A DNA stretch of 64,000 nt from Paucimonas lemoignei (GTDB taxonomy: Bacteria; Pseudomonadota; Gammaproteobacteria; Pseudomonadales; Pseudomonadaceae): contig LS483371.1 of the NCBI GenBank assembly GCA_900475325.1, positions 2,232,001-2,296,000 of the forward strand, in the 5' to 3' direction. A program made the translations under genes and the position numbers. Under the pieces are notes generated by a model that worked only from the letters and a program-made list of their open reading frames with translations, was not told the origin of the DNA and did no database searches. This document shows positions 26,271 through 35,049 of this stretch, piece by piece; position 1 is the stretch's first letter, and each line of letters starts with the position of its first letter.

Positions 26271-26360
26271 CGTGGGACCGGCTTTAGCCGGTAAAGCTGG
26301 ATTGCAGACGACACACTCGCAGGGCTGTACCGGCCTCTTGCCGGCTAAAGCCGGTCCCAC
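26271..26360. repeat. REP pair (GTGGGACCGGCTTTAGCCGG type)
   Basis: CGTGGGACCGGCTTTAGCCG on the left and CCGGCTAAAGCCGGTCCCAC on the right form a long hairpin-capable pair in the gap between the FecR-like gene and the receptor gene. It could lower read-through between the signalling genes and the receptor. Confidence 0.85.
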
Positions 26361-26412
26361 TACAAACGTGTACAGCACGCCAACCTGGAATCCCCACGGG
26401 TTTTTAAATCAC

Positions 26413-27363
26413 CTAAACGGCCTCGACACTCACCCAAAACCGACTGAAACGACGAATACGCACGGGCAGGGTGGTGGTCAGGTTTTCCAGAATGGTATCG
26501 GTACTGCCCAGGTGAAAAGCGCCGGAAATACGCAGCCCGGCAATGCTTGGGTCGTAGCCGAGGTGGCCAGAGCGGTAGCGTTGCAGTTCGCTGATGAAAT
26601 CCCCCAGTCGCCAATCGTTGACCACCAGCATGCCGCGGGTCCAGGCATCTGCCTGAGTGTCAGCGCTTTGCACCGCCCCGATAGTGGTCTCGCTGAAAGT
26701 CAGTTGTTGGCCTGCGTTGATACGTACTGCGGACGTCGAATGCACACTGCGTATCTCCACCGCATGCTCCAGTACGCACACCCGGGTCTGATCGTTATCC
26801 CGGCGTACGATGAAACGCGTGCCCAACGCCCGAATGCTGCCGTCGTGAGTGTGCACGATGAACGGCCGCGCCATAGCGTCCGGCGCTGTTTCAATCAGGA
26901 TCTCACCGGTGAGCAACTGCAGTTCGCGTAACGGGTCGCTATAGCGAATATTCACCGCGGTATCTGTATTCATCTGTAGCTGGCTGCCATCGTCCAGGCG
27001 CAGACGGCGCCGTTCTCCGGCGCTGGTGCGTTGATCGGCCATGAGCAACGGCAACCCGGTGCCCTGCCAGGCAACACTGCCCGCCGCGCCAGCCGCCAGC
27101 AGAATAGAAAGGACTTTAAGCACATCGCGGCGTTTGGCCCGGGCACTGGATAAAGTGACCCGGCCGACACCTGGCTCGAGCTTGTCGAACTTATCCTGCA
27201 AACGGGCCAGACGCTCCCATGCCTGGCGATGGCTTGGGTCAAGCTCCAGCCATTTTCGGTGGGCCTGTCGGGTCGCTTCGTTCTGCGCCCCGTCGTGCAG
27301 TTCGACGTACCATCGGGCTGCGGCTTCCAAGGTGGCGCGATTCGGAGATTGAGCGCTGTTCAC
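26413..27363 (-). CDS. FecR-family anti-sigma/sigma regulator
   Basis: A 316-residue inner-membrane regulator. The N-terminal cytosolic part carries the FecR N-domain (ARWYVELHDGAQNEATRQAHRKWLELDPSHRQAWERL). A single membrane helix is at LKVLSILLAAGAAGSVAW (about residue 90), and the periplasmic FecR domain contains DDGSQLQMNTDTAV, GEILIETA and LGTRFIVR. It relays the ligand-bound state of the TonB receptor to the sigma factor. It starts with GTG 27363, three bases after the sigma stop. Order sigma-FecR-receptor is the standard cell-surface-signalling layout. Confidence 0.9.
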   Translation of the reverse strand: MNSAQSPNRATLEAAARWYVELHDGAQNEATRQAHRKWLELDPSHRQAWERLARLQDKFDKLEPGVGRVTLSSARAKRRDVLKVLSILLAAGAAGSVAWQGTGLPLLMADQRTSAGERRRLRLDDGSQLQMNTDTAVNIRYSDPLRELQLLTGEILIETAPDAMARPFIVHTHDGSIRALGTRFIVRRDNDQTRVCVLEHAVEIRSVHSTSAVRINAGQQLTFSETTIGAVQSADTQADAWTRGMLVVNDWRLGDFISELQRYRSGHLGYDPSIAGLRISGAFHLGSTDTILENLTTTLPVRIRRFSRFWVSVEAV

Positions 27364-27366
27364 GGC

Positions 27367-27876
27367 TCAGTCTTCCACAGACAGCAAGCAATGGGTCAGT
27401 GCCCTGGCAGCGTGTTTTTTTACGGTATTTACCGAGACATTGAGGTGTCGGCCGATGTCCACGTATGAGAGACCGTCCAGCTGCGCCATCAGGAAAATCT
27501 CGCGGGTGCGCGGGCCAAGGCCATCGAGCAAGCGGTCAATTTCCACCAGCGTTTCAATGATCATGAAACGGGTTTCCGGGGAGACATCCAGCGACTCGGG
27601 GCGCGCTGCGAGGGTCTCCAGATAGGCTTGCTCAAGCGCCCGGCGACGGAACATGTCGATCATCAGGCTGCGCGCGACGGTGCTGAGGTAGGCCCGGGGT
27701 TCGCGAAGCTCCACACTTTTGCGCTGGGTCAGGACGCGAATAAAAGTGTCCTGGGCAAGGTCTGCGGCGCGGTCTACACAGCCGAGCCGTTTGCGCAGCC
27801 ATCCGCACAGCCAATGATGATGGTCCACATAAAGCGTATGCACCGCGTGTTGCAGCGACGGATCGGCGGAGGACAT
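27367..27876 (-). CDS. FecI-like ECF sigma factor for iron uptake
   Basis: A 169-residue ECF sigma of the FecI group. Region 2 spans VDHHHWLCGWLRKRLGC to ARDTFIR-like LAQDTFIRVL, followed by REPRAYLSTVARSLMIDMFRRR. Region 4 includes LDGLGPRTREIFLMAQLDGLSYVDIGRHLNVSVNTVKKH (a helix-turn-helix). It should direct transcription of the adjacent receptor gene when the siderophore is bound outside. A Fur box lies 26 bases ahead of the start codon, so the unit is expected to be on only under iron limitation. Confidence 0.9.
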   Translation of the reverse strand: MSSADPSLQHAVHTLYVDHHHWLCGWLRKRLGCVDRAADLAQDTFIRVLTQRKSVELREPRAYLSTVARSLMIDMFRRRALEQAYLETLAARPESLDVSPETRFMIIETLVEIDRLLDGLGPRTREIFLMAQLDGLSYVDIGRHLNVSVNTVKKHAARALTHCLLSVED

Positions 27877-27901
27877 GGAGTGAGCCTGAGATCAATTAAT
27901 T

Positions 27902-27920
27902 GGTAATGAATCTCATTTTC
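27902..27920. promoter_or_regulatory. Fur box upstream of the FecI-like sigma gene
   Basis: GGTAATGAATCTCATTTTC matches 14 of the 19 bases of the Fur consensus GATAATGATAATCATTATC, including both GAAT/CATT-type arms. It is 26-44 bases upstream of the sigma start at 27876 (minus strand), where it would overlap a promoter. Confidence 0.6.
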
Positions 27921-28032
27921 ATATTTGTAACGGAATTTGGCAAGCTTGCGTGTCGGGCGACGCTGCAACGTGGCATCCGGGCAATCCACTCGATTGCCCG
28001 GTCACCGTCTGCAAATGGCTCAAGATCCGGTA

Positions 28033-29241
28033 TTAAACCTGCGCCTCAGCTGATTGTGCCGCTGCCCGTGCGGCTCTCTCGAAACGCCTGGCATTGAATA
28101 GACACAAGGCAAGGGCGACGGCTGCCACCAGCCCGCCGATAACTCCCACCCACGCCGAGCCCAGGTGATGCACGACAATACTGCCCAGCAGTGCGCCGCC
28201 GCCAATACCGATGTTGTAGATCGCCGAATGCAGGGCGGTTGCGACATCAGTGGCGTCGGGCGCCAGGCTGATGACCTGGGATTGCATCTGCACGCTGAAA
28301 CACAACATGGCCAGCCCCCACAAGGCGAACACGGCCACCAGGGTGTAGATGCTCCACGACGCCCAGAACATCAGGCCCAGGCACAGGCACAACGAGCCAA
28401 TCGCCAAGGCGGTGAGGTTTTTCGGGAAGCGGGTGTCCAGTTTGCTGAATACCATCGAGCCCAAAAGCCCGGCCAGGCCGAACAACAGCAACAGCCAGGT
28501 GGTGGTGCCTTCACTGAAGCCGCCGACTTTTTGCACGAACGACTCAATGTAGGTGTACGCCGTGAAGTTGGCCGTCACCACCAGTGCCGTGATCCAGTAC
28601 AGCGACACCAGCGCCGGACGCTTGAACAGGATGGGCAAGCTGGTCAGGCTGCCGCTGTTCTGGGTAGGCAATAAAGGCAGCTTCTTGGCCAGCAATACCC
28701 AGATCAGGCACGCGACCACTGCAATGGCCAGAAACGTCGCGCGCCAGCCCATGCTCTCGCCCAGCAGACGACCAATCGGAATACCCAGGACCATTGCCAG
28801 TGACGAGCCCATGGCCAGAATACTTAGGGCTCTGCCGCGATTGCCCTCAGGCGCCAGGCGCACCGCGAGCGACGCGGTAATCGACCAGAACACCGAGTGG
28901 GCCAGTGCGATGCAGATCCGGCTGATCACGACGAGGGTGAAATTGGGCGAGAGGCTGAGCACGATGTGGCTGGCGATCAAGGCGCCAATGGCGACTTTAA
29001 GCAGCAATCGGCGCTCCACGTTGCGGGTCAGCAACATCATCGGCAGGGACATCAGCGAGACGGTCCAGGCGTAGACCGTGAGCATTGGCCCCACTTGGGC
29101 GGAGGTCATGCCAAAACTGTTGGCAATGGCGCTCAATAGGCCCACCGGGGCGAACTCGGTGGTGATGAAGATGAAGGCAGCTACCGCCAGTGTGCAGACA
29201 CTGACCCAGCTGGTGTTTTGAGTGTCAGCGGACGCTGTCAT
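28033..29241 (-). CDS. MFS efflux transporter (SotB/AraJ-like)
   Basis: A 402-residue, 12-helix MFS transporter. It opens with VCTLAVAAFIFITTEFAPVGLLSAIA, the hallmark of the drug:H+ antiporter-1 group that includes SotB and AraJ. The helix 2-3 loop (MLLTRNVERRLLLKV) and the helix 5 motif GSSLAMVLGIPIGRLLG are also present. Members export sugars such as arabinose, or drugs. ATG 29241 was chosen because GAGGA lies four bases upstream; a longer frame to 29253 lacks such a site. It stands next to a sugar porter gene on the same strand, but a 120-base gap and its own ribosome site suggest separate units. Confidence 0.85.
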   Translation of the reverse strand: MTASADTQNTSWVSVCTLAVAAFIFITTEFAPVGLLSAIANSFGMTSAQVGPMLTVYAWTVSLMSLPMMLLTRNVERRLLLKVAIGALIASHIVLSLSPNFTLVVISRICIALAHSVFWSITASLAVRLAPEGNRGRALSILAMGSSLAMVLGIPIGRLLGESMGWRATFLAIAVVACLIWVLLAKKLPLLPTQNSGSLTSLPILFKRPALVSLYWITALVVTANFTAYTYIESFVQKVGGFSEGTTTWLLLLFGLAGLLGSMVFSKLDTRFPKNLTALAIGSLCLCLGLMFWASWSIYTLVAVFALWGLAMLCFSVQMQSQVISLAPDATDVATALHSAIYNIGIGGGALLGSIVVHHLGSAWVGVIGGLVAAVALALCLFNARRFERAARAAAQSAEAQV

Positions 29242-29361
29242 GAATCCTCGCAAAAACGTGTTGGCAGGTCCCGTGGCCTGGAACCTGCTGCTGTGTAGAT
29301 ATCGCTCTGTCGCGCCGTGCCGGTCGTGGTGGCAATTAGACCGGCAGCATGGCGGGCGCGT

Positions 29362-30783
29362 CTACAGTTCTTTCTTCATGTACTTTTCAATCTCTTCCAG
29401 GGACTTGCCCTTGGTTTCAGGCAGGCAGAAGTACACGAAGAGCAGGGAACCAACGTTGATCACCGCGAAGATAAAGAACGTCGGATTGCCAATCGCTGCC
29501 AGTGCCATGGGGAACAGGAAGGCGACCAGCGCATTGAACAGCCATTGCATGGACACGGCCGTACCGGTGAGCAGGCCGCGAATCTGAGCGGGGAATAGCT
29601 CAGACATCAGCAGCCAATACACTGGCGCGACGCACATCTGCATGAACAGCAGAAACAACAGGATGCAGGCCAGCGCCGTGTAGCTCTGAGTCAGGTTCTG
29701 CGGCATGAACTGCAGAACGCAGCCTAAAGCCACCTGAGAAAGGACCACCATGACCAGGCCGGTCATCAGTAGATGGCGACGACCATAGCGACCAATCGCC
29801 CAGATGCCCAGCAGGGTGGCGATCACCGAGACGACGCCGTTGCCGATGGTCGCCGTCAGTGCGGCGTTGGTGCCCATGCCGGTGGTTTTGAGAATGATCG
29901 GCGTGTAATACATGAACGCGTTGACGCCGGTGAACTGAGCGGTGAAGCCCAGGCCGATGCCGATCAGCAGCAACTTGATCACCCAACTCTGGCGCAGCAG
30001 TTCGCCAACAGGCGGGCGCTTGCGAGCGCTTTCTTTCTGAGCCTTCATTTCCTCGACTTCGCGCTTGGCGTCCTCGGGGCTGTCGCGCAGCTTTTCCAGG
30101 ACTTCTTGCGCATCATCGAAGCGACCTTTGGCCGCCAGCCAGTGCGGCGAAGGCGGCACGAAGAATGTGCCGATCAGCAGCAGAATGCCGGGGATCATGG
30201 CGATGGCCAGCATGTAACGCCAGATATGCGAAGAGCTGAGCAACGCCGCCATCAAGGCACTAAGCACGTAAGCCAACAGTTGGCCGCTGACGATCATCAG
30301 CTCGTTACGGCTGACCAGGCGACCGCGCCGCTTGGGCCCGGCGATTTCCGCGATGAACACCGGTACCGTCGCCGAGCCACCGCCCACTGCGATGCCGAGC
30401 AGGAAGCGCGCGGCGACCATGATCGGGATCGATGGCGCGATAGCAGTCGCCAGAGCACCCGCGATAAACAGCAGAGACAAGAGGCGCAAAGTGACACGAC
30501 GGCCGAAGCGGTCCGAAATATAACCGCTGGCCAGCGAGCCGAACGCGGCACCGACAATCAGCGATGAGGTGATCAAGCCTTCGGTGAACGCGGTCAGCCC
30601 CAGGCCACCCTCGCTCACGGGCAGTGTCATGAAGGGTAAGGCACCGGCGATGATGCCGGTGTCATAACCGAAGGCCAGCGCGCCCATGGTGGCAACCAGG
30701 ACGGAAATAAAGATCATCCGGGAGGGCGACATCGCTTGCCCGCCCTGATCAGGTTTTGCGGCGGTAGAGGTACTGGAAGGCAC
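29362..30783 (-). CDS. Sugar porter family MFS transporter (proton symporter type)
   Basis: A 473-residue protein with 12 helices and sugar-porter signatures: GYDTGIIAGALPF in helix 1, ISDRFGRRVTLRL in the 2-3 loop, RFLLGIAVGGGSATVPVFIAEIAG in helix 4, QFTGVNAFMYYTPIIL in helix 7, and the C-terminal LPETKGKSLEEIE. This is the GalP/XylE/IolT group, which imports hexoses, xylose or inositol with protons. No sugar catabolic gene is adjacent, so the substrate is not defined. The frame starts with GTG 30783, with AAGGA eight bases upstream; ATG 30732 is an alternative. A long repeat array lies upstream. Confidence 0.88.
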   Translation of the reverse strand: MPSSTSTAAKPDQGGQAMSPSRMIFISVLVATMGALAFGYDTGIIAGALPFMTLPVSEGGLGLTAFTEGLITSSLIVGAAFGSLASGYISDRFGRRVTLRLLSLLFIAGALATAIAPSIPIMVAARFLLGIAVGGGSATVPVFIAEIAGPKRRGRLVSRNELMIVSGQLLAYVLSALMAALLSSSHIWRYMLAIAMIPGILLLIGTFFVPPSPHWLAAKGRFDDAQEVLEKLRDSPEDAKREVEEMKAQKESARKRPPVGELLRQSWVIKLLLIGIGLGFTAQFTGVNAFMYYTPIILKTTGMGTNAALTATIGNGVVSVIATLLGIWAIGRYGRRHLLMTGLVMVVLSQVALGCVLQFMPQNLTQSYTALACILLFLLFMQMCVAPVYWLLMSELFPAQIRGLLTGTAVSMQWLFNALVAFLFPMALAAIGNPTFFIFAVINVGSLLFVYFCLPETKGKSLEEIEKYMKKEL

Positions 30784-30962
30784 TGCGAAATCCTTGCGTT
30801 AAACGGTGAGGCGCCCGGGAGAAAGCGTAGGCCCAGGCTGAGGACATGGCTTGTTAGGGGCCTGCCCGCTGCGCTAGTTCCACAAAGTAACCGGATATTT
30901 CGCAGTAATTAAACGATTCAGCTACACGAGATGCCGACAATGGCTATCTTTCCGGCCTGAGC

Positions 30963-31650
30963 TCACCGAGGTGACGAGGGCTGCGAAGGCGGTGTATCTG
31001 ACCGCCGCTATTCGCAGCCTTCGGCATCTCCTACGAACGACCACCGACCCCGTGGGAGCGAATTCATCCGCGAAGAGGCCCTTACATCCGACGTTCATCT
31101 ATCATCTGCACCGCAGCCTTCGCGAATGAATTCGCTCCCACAGGGGCATGCGTTCTTTCAGGTTCACCCCGGTCCTGGAGCTGACCGAGGTTACGAGGGC
31201 TGCGAAGGCGGTGTATCTGACCGCCGCTGTTCGCAGCCTTCGGCAGCTCCTACGAACGACCACCGATCCCGTGGGAGCGAATTCATTCGCGAAGAGGCCC
31301 TTACATCCGACGTTCATCTATCATCTGCACCCCAGCCTTCGCGAATGAATTCGCTCCCACAGGGGCATGCGTTCTTTCAGGTTCACCCCGGTCCTGGAGC
31401 TGACCGAGGTTACGAGGGCTGCGAAGGCGGTGTATCTGACCGCCGCTGGTCGCAGCCTTCTGCAGCTCCTACAAACGACCACCGACCCCGTGGGAGCGAA
31501 TTCATTCGCGAAGAGGCCCTTACATCCGACGTTCATCTATCATCTGCACCGCAGCCTTCGCGAATGAATTCGCTCCCACAGGGGCATGCGTTCTTTCAGG
31601 TTCACCCGGTCCTGGAGATGACCGAGGTTACGAGGGCTGCGAAAGCGGTT
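30963..31650. repeat. Tandem array of about 219-bp units built from two REP types
   Basis: The 960 bases between 30784 and 31743 hold no convincing gene. From about 30963 a unit of 219 bases is repeated three times and begins a fourth: CTGCGAAGGCGGTGTATCTG recurs at 30980, 31199 and 31418, with a diverged copy at 31636. Each unit contains one GTAGGAGCTGCCGAAGG-type palindrome (here as GGCTGCGAAGG...CAGCCTTCGGCAG) and one GTGGGAGCGAATTCATTCGC pair. Copies are nearly identical, so the expansion is recent. Open frames on both strands here are translations of the repeat and are not genes. Upstream, 30784-30962 has no visible feature beyond the leader of the transporter. Confidence 0.85.
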
Positions 31651-31743
31651 TGATTGACAGGCTGCTGTTTAGCGGGTCTCAGGAGACAGTGACGCGAGGT
31701 GAGTGGCGGACTCGGGCGCGCCACTGGAGAGGCAGGGCCGGGA

Positions 31744-32715
31744 TTAGACGTGCCCGAACAGCTCCTGCACAAACTTGACCCGTTGCTCCGGCGTTTCAAT
31801 ATCGCCGTTGAGCGCCAGCTGCTCCAGTCGCGCTTCCACCGCCTGGGTGCGATGGGTCAGGCCGCAGTCGTTGGCAATCTGGATGTTCAGGCCGGGGCGG
31901 GCGTTGAGCTCCAGGATCAGCGGCCCTTGTTCCTGATCCAGCACCATGTCCACACCGATATAGCCCAGGCCACACAATTCGTAGCATTCGGCAGCGAGCT
32001 TCATGAAGCCGTCCCAGTTGGGCAGCTGCACGCCGTCTACGGCGTTGGTGGTGTCCGGGTGTTTGGTGATGATGCTGTTCAGCCAGGTGCCGCGCAGGGT
32101 GATGCCGGTGGCGAGGTCGACGCCGACGCCGATGGCGCCCTGGTGCAGGTTGGCCTTGCCGCCAGACTGCCGGGTCGGCAGGCGCAGCATGGCCATCACC
32201 GGGTAGCCCATCAGCACGATCACGCGAATATCCGGCACGCCTTCGTAGCTGATGCTTTTGAAGATCTGGTCAGGCGTGACGCGGTACTCGATCAGCGCCC
32301 GATCCCGGTGTCCGCCCAGGGAATAGAGGCCGGTGAGAATGCTCGACACCTGATGCTCGATTTCCGAGTGGCTGACGATGCGCCCCGAGATGGTCCGGTA
32401 ACGGTTTTCGAAACGGTCGGCGATCACCAGAATGCCGTCACCACCGGCACCCTGGGCGGGTTTGATGACGAAGTCACTGCGGCCACCGATGATCTCGTCG
32501 AGCTTGTCGATCTGCTTTTCGGTGGAGATCACCCCGTACATCTCGGGCACATTGATGCCCGCCGCGATAGCCCGCTCCTTGGTGATGATCTTGTCGTCGA
32601 CAATCGGATACAGGCTGCGCTTGTTGTACTTGAGCACGTAATCGGCGTTACGTCGGTTGATGCCCATGATTCCCCGGGCTTCCAGGGCCTTCCAGGTCTT
32701 CCACAGGCCGATCAT
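31744..32715 (-). CDS. Alpha-L-glutamate ligase-like ATP-grasp protein
   Basis: A 323-residue cytosolic protein of the ATP-grasp superfamily (RimK/alpha-L-glutamate ligase-like group). ATP-grasp features include FVIKPAQGAGGDGILVI (nucleotide-binding lysine and Gly loop), RVIVLMGYPVMAMLRLPT, YIGVDMVLDQEQGPLILELNARPGLNIQIAN (metal-binding Glu/Asn). Such enzymes join an amino acid to a carboxylate through an acyl phosphate. Its ATG overlaps by four bases the stop of the membrane pseudo-transglutaminase, and a secreted retropepsin-like gene leads the operon. This trio is conserved in gamma-proteobacteria and has been predicted to modify a peptide or protein in the envelope; the substrate is unknown. 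Confidence 0.85.
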   Translation of the reverse strand: MIGLWKTWKALEARGIMGINRRNADYVLKYNKRSLYPIVDDKIITKERAIAAGINVPEMYGVISTEKQIDKLDEIIGGRSDFVIKPAQGAGGDGILVIADRFENRYRTISGRIVSHSEIEHQVSSILTGLYSLGGHRDRALIEYRVTPDQIFKSISYEGVPDIRVIVLMGYPVMAMLRLPTRQSGGKANLHQGAIGVGVDLATGITLRGTWLNSIITKHPDTTNAVDGVQLPNWDGFMKLAAECYELCGLGYIGVDMVLDQEQGPLILELNARPGLNIQIANDCGLTHRTQAVEARLEQLALNGDIETPEQRVKFVQELFGHV

Positions 32716-34265
32716 TTGGCTTCTTCTTGCTTGGCTTCATCCTTGAGGAAGGCCTTGAAGCGCACCAGTTCGGTCAGGCGGTAGCCACGGTAGCGACCCA
32801 TCGCCAGCATGAAGCCCACCAGAATCAGCAGCACTGCCGGGAAGGTGAAGACGAAGTAGATCAGCTCCGGCACGCTCATGATGATGTGCGCCAGCGAGGC
32901 CGCGAACAGCGTCCCGATGGCGACTTTCATGGCATGGCCGCCGCCGCGTTCTTCCCAGGTGATGGACAGGCGTTCGATGGTCATGGTCAGGATCACCATC
33001 GGGAACAGCGCCACGGAAAGCCCGCGTTCAAGCCCAAGCTTGTGGCTGAACAGACTGATGGCGGCGATCAGCACCACCACGAAGGTCAACACCACCGAGA
33101 GCCGGGGCAGCATCTGCAACTTCAGGTGCTCCAGATAGGAGCGCAGCGACAGGCCCAACGCGGTAATGACGGTAAACAGAATGATACCGAACCCCAGCTG
33201 GGTTTCCCGGAAGGCCAGGGCAATCAACACCGGGGTAAAGGTGCCCAGGGTCTGCAGGCCGATCAGGTTGCGCAGGATCAGAATCACCAGCACGCCGATC
33301 GGGATCATCACCATGATCATGAAGGTTTGCTGGGTTTGCAGGGGCAGGCCGTACAGCGAATATTCAAGGAAGTCCGCGTCAGTGCTGGCATCGGTCAATT
33401 TGGCCAGGCGAATCGCGTTCATTTCACTGTTATTGAGGCTGAAGGTCACCACCGGTTTTTTGCCGCCGTCGAGGGTCACCAGACTTTCGTCGCCGGTCCA
33501 CCACAGCAGGCGATCTTCAGGCAGGCCCTGTTCGCCGGTGTCCGGGTTGAAATACAACCAGTCCTTGCCATTGAAGCTGCGCAGCCAGAGTTCCGGGCTT
33601 TGCGGTTGGTCGGCCACCAGGCGAATGGTGTGGACCTTTTCCATGGGCACATGGGCGATGGACAGCAACAGCTCGGTGATCCGCGCCTTGTTGGAACTCG
33701 ACGGGTCGCCCGCCAACAGCAGCTTGACGTTGTTGTCGGAGAGGTTATTGACCCGTTTGATGGCTTCGGTGACGAAGGTTTCCACGTCCGCCGAGTGCTG
33801 GCGAATCGGTGCGAGCAACGCTTCGGCGGCCACTTTCTCGGGCCCTTCGACGACGATGCTGTCACGGAAGATCGGCCCTTTGGCCTTGAGCTTCTCGCCG
33901 CTGTAGCGCTTGGTCAGCACGAGGCGGTAATACAGCGTCTGGTTGCCGGTGGCGCGGCGTGCCGACCAGGTGACCTTGCGGTTGCCATCGACCCGATTGA
34001 CGCTGACCCCATAGTTATTGGAGATAAAGCTCTCGTTGAGGCTGATGTAGTCACGCGCCAGCGGTGGCACGAACATCTGCAGCTTCACCGAATCCTTATT
34101 GTTGTTGGCGACGAACTCGACCTTGGCGTCGATATTCCACAGATCGTCGGTTTCATCCTCGGTGACCGGGATGCCGAGCGCCAGAATCTGATAGGCCGTG
34201 ATTGCGATCCCCAGTGTCACCAGGACACCAATCAGGATTTTCAGATGCAACGTAAGAGAGCGCAT
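32712..34265 (-). CDS. Inactive transglutaminase fused to seven membrane helices
   Basis: A 517-residue inner-membrane protein. Helix 1 is MRSLTLHLKILIGVLVTLGIAITAYQ. A periplasmic region of about 220 residues follows, whose end (HTIRLVADQPQSPELWLRSFNGKDWLYFNP) has the transglutaminase-like fold without a catalytic Cys. Seven helices fill the C-terminal half (from FMIMVMIPIGVLVILILRNLIG). ATG 34265 was chosen because the hydrophobic start fits and the upstream gene stops at 34270. The protein lies between a secreted retropepsin-like protein and an ATP-grasp ligase in one coupled operon, so it is likely the membrane scaffold or channel of the system. Confidence 0.85.
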   Translation of the reverse strand: MRSLTLHLKILIGVLVTLGIAITAYQILALGIPVTEDETDDLWNIDAKVEFVANNNKDSVKLQMFVPPLARDYISLNESFISNNYGVSVNRVDGNRKVTWSARRATGNQTLYYRLVLTKRYSGEKLKAKGPIFRDSIVVEGPEKVAAEALLAPIRQHSADVETFVTEAIKRVNNLSDNNVKLLLAGDPSSSNKARITELLLSIAHVPMEKVHTIRLVADQPQSPELWLRSFNGKDWLYFNPDTGEQGLPEDRLLWWTGDESLVTLDGGKKPVVTFSLNNSEMNAIRLAKLTDASTDADFLEYSLYGLPLQTQQTFMIMVMIPIGVLVILILRNLIGLQTLGTFTPVLIALAFRETQLGFGIILFTVITALGLSLRSYLEHLKLQMLPRLSVVLTFVVVLIAAISLFSHKLGLERGLSVALFPMVILTMTIERLSITWEERGGGHAMKVAIGTLFAASLAHIIMSVPELIYFVFTFPAVLLILVGFMLAMGRYRGYRLTELVRFKAFLKDEAKQEEAK

Positions 34266-34269
34266 TGGG

Positions 34270-34806
34270 TTACTCGGTTCTTTGAGCGGTAATTGCACAG
34301 CCAGGCTTGCCCGCTGCGTACTTAAGGCTTGGATCGACCAGCGCATCAAAGCGTTTCAAGGCTTCGGAGCCGATCAAAAGCGGATATTGGAAAGCACTTC
34401 GGTCGGTCAAGTTCACTTCGATGGTGCGTAAAGATGCACCCATGCACACATCCAGGCTGATCACCGGGCGTGCGGTGTACTTTTTCTCGTCATCCGGGTC
34501 GCGATCATCAGCACGGCGCTTGATCTTGCTGACACGGGCCAGCGGCCGCTCGATGGGGTGCGCGTGGGCGTCATCAATCGCCAGATAAAACCGCACCCAG
34601 CTTTCGCCATTGCGCTTGAAGTGCTTGATGTCCCGCGCACTCAGCGACGCGGTCTTGGCCCCGGTGTCGAGCTTGGCTGCGACTTGCAGGTCAATGTCGT
34701 TGAGTTGCGCATATTCGTTGAGGCCGTACACCGTCTTTTCGGCAGCCATGCCCATCAGAGGCAGAAAAAGAAGGCAGAGCAGGGCGGGAAAGGCTTTGAG
34801 TGTCAT
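34270..34806 (-). CDS. Secreted RimK/LysX-associated retropepsin-like protein (putative ATP-dependent zinc protease family)
   Basis: A 178-residue protein from ATG 34806 (AGGA just upstream), with a signal peptide (LKAFPALLCLLFLPLMGMAA). The mature domain contains VAAKLDTGAKTASLSARD, an aspartic-protease-type DTGA motif, then VRFYLAIDD, RPVISLDVCMGASLRTIEVNL and YPLLIGSEAL (the second retropepsin-like strand). The family is named zinc protease in databases, but the fold is that of a single-lobe retropepsin that would dimerise. It is the first gene of a three-gene operon, five bases from the pseudo-transglutaminase. A longer start at 34833 is less likely. Confidence 0.82.
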   Translation of the reverse strand: MTLKAFPALLCLLFLPLMGMAAEKTVYGLNEYAQLNDIDLQVAAKLDTGAKTASLSARDIKHFKRNGESWVRFYLAIDDAHAHPIERPLARVSKIKRRADDRDPDDEKKYTARPVISLDVCMGASLRTIEVNLTDRSAFQYPLLIGSEALKRFDALVDPSLKYAAGKPGCAITAQRTE

Positions 34807-34924
34807 AAATCCTGGCACGGTTAGGGCGAACACCCTTGAGACTTGATTCGACTGGCGCAGTGCTATTACTGACCATCAATTGGGGCGGCATTCTAGCATG
34901 AAGGTATTTTCACGTTGCCGATGT

Positions 34925-35016
34925 CGTGGGACCGGCTTTAGCCGGGAAGACGGGAGTTCTGCCAATGCAGGTCTAGCGGATGTACCTGCCTCTTCCCGGC
35001 TAAAGCCGGTCCCACG
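34925..35016. repeat. REP pair (GTGGGACCGGCTTTAGCCGG type)
   Basis: CGTGGGACCGGCTTTAGCCG and the matching inverted CCGGCTAAAGCCGGTCCCAC lie between the divergent retropepsin-like gene and prpR. Same family as 23496-23589 and 26271-26360. Confidence 0.85.
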
Positions 35017-35049
35017 AGAGGTGTACCTCACGGGCGCGATTATTAGACC

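Noticed and set aside
30963..31650. CRISPR array
   Set aside because: Units are about 219 bases, nearly identical along their whole length, and contain REP palindromes. There are no unique spacers and no cas genes.
31126..31653. A 175-residue repetitive open frame with near-identical internal repeats, and similar frames on the other strand
   Set aside because: It is the translation of the tandem REP array; the protein repeats follow the 219-bp DNA unit and there is no ribosome site.
32727..34292. A 521-residue plus-strand open frame rich in His and Gln
   Set aside because: It is antisense to the pseudo-transglutaminase gene and has a composition typical of antisense translation.
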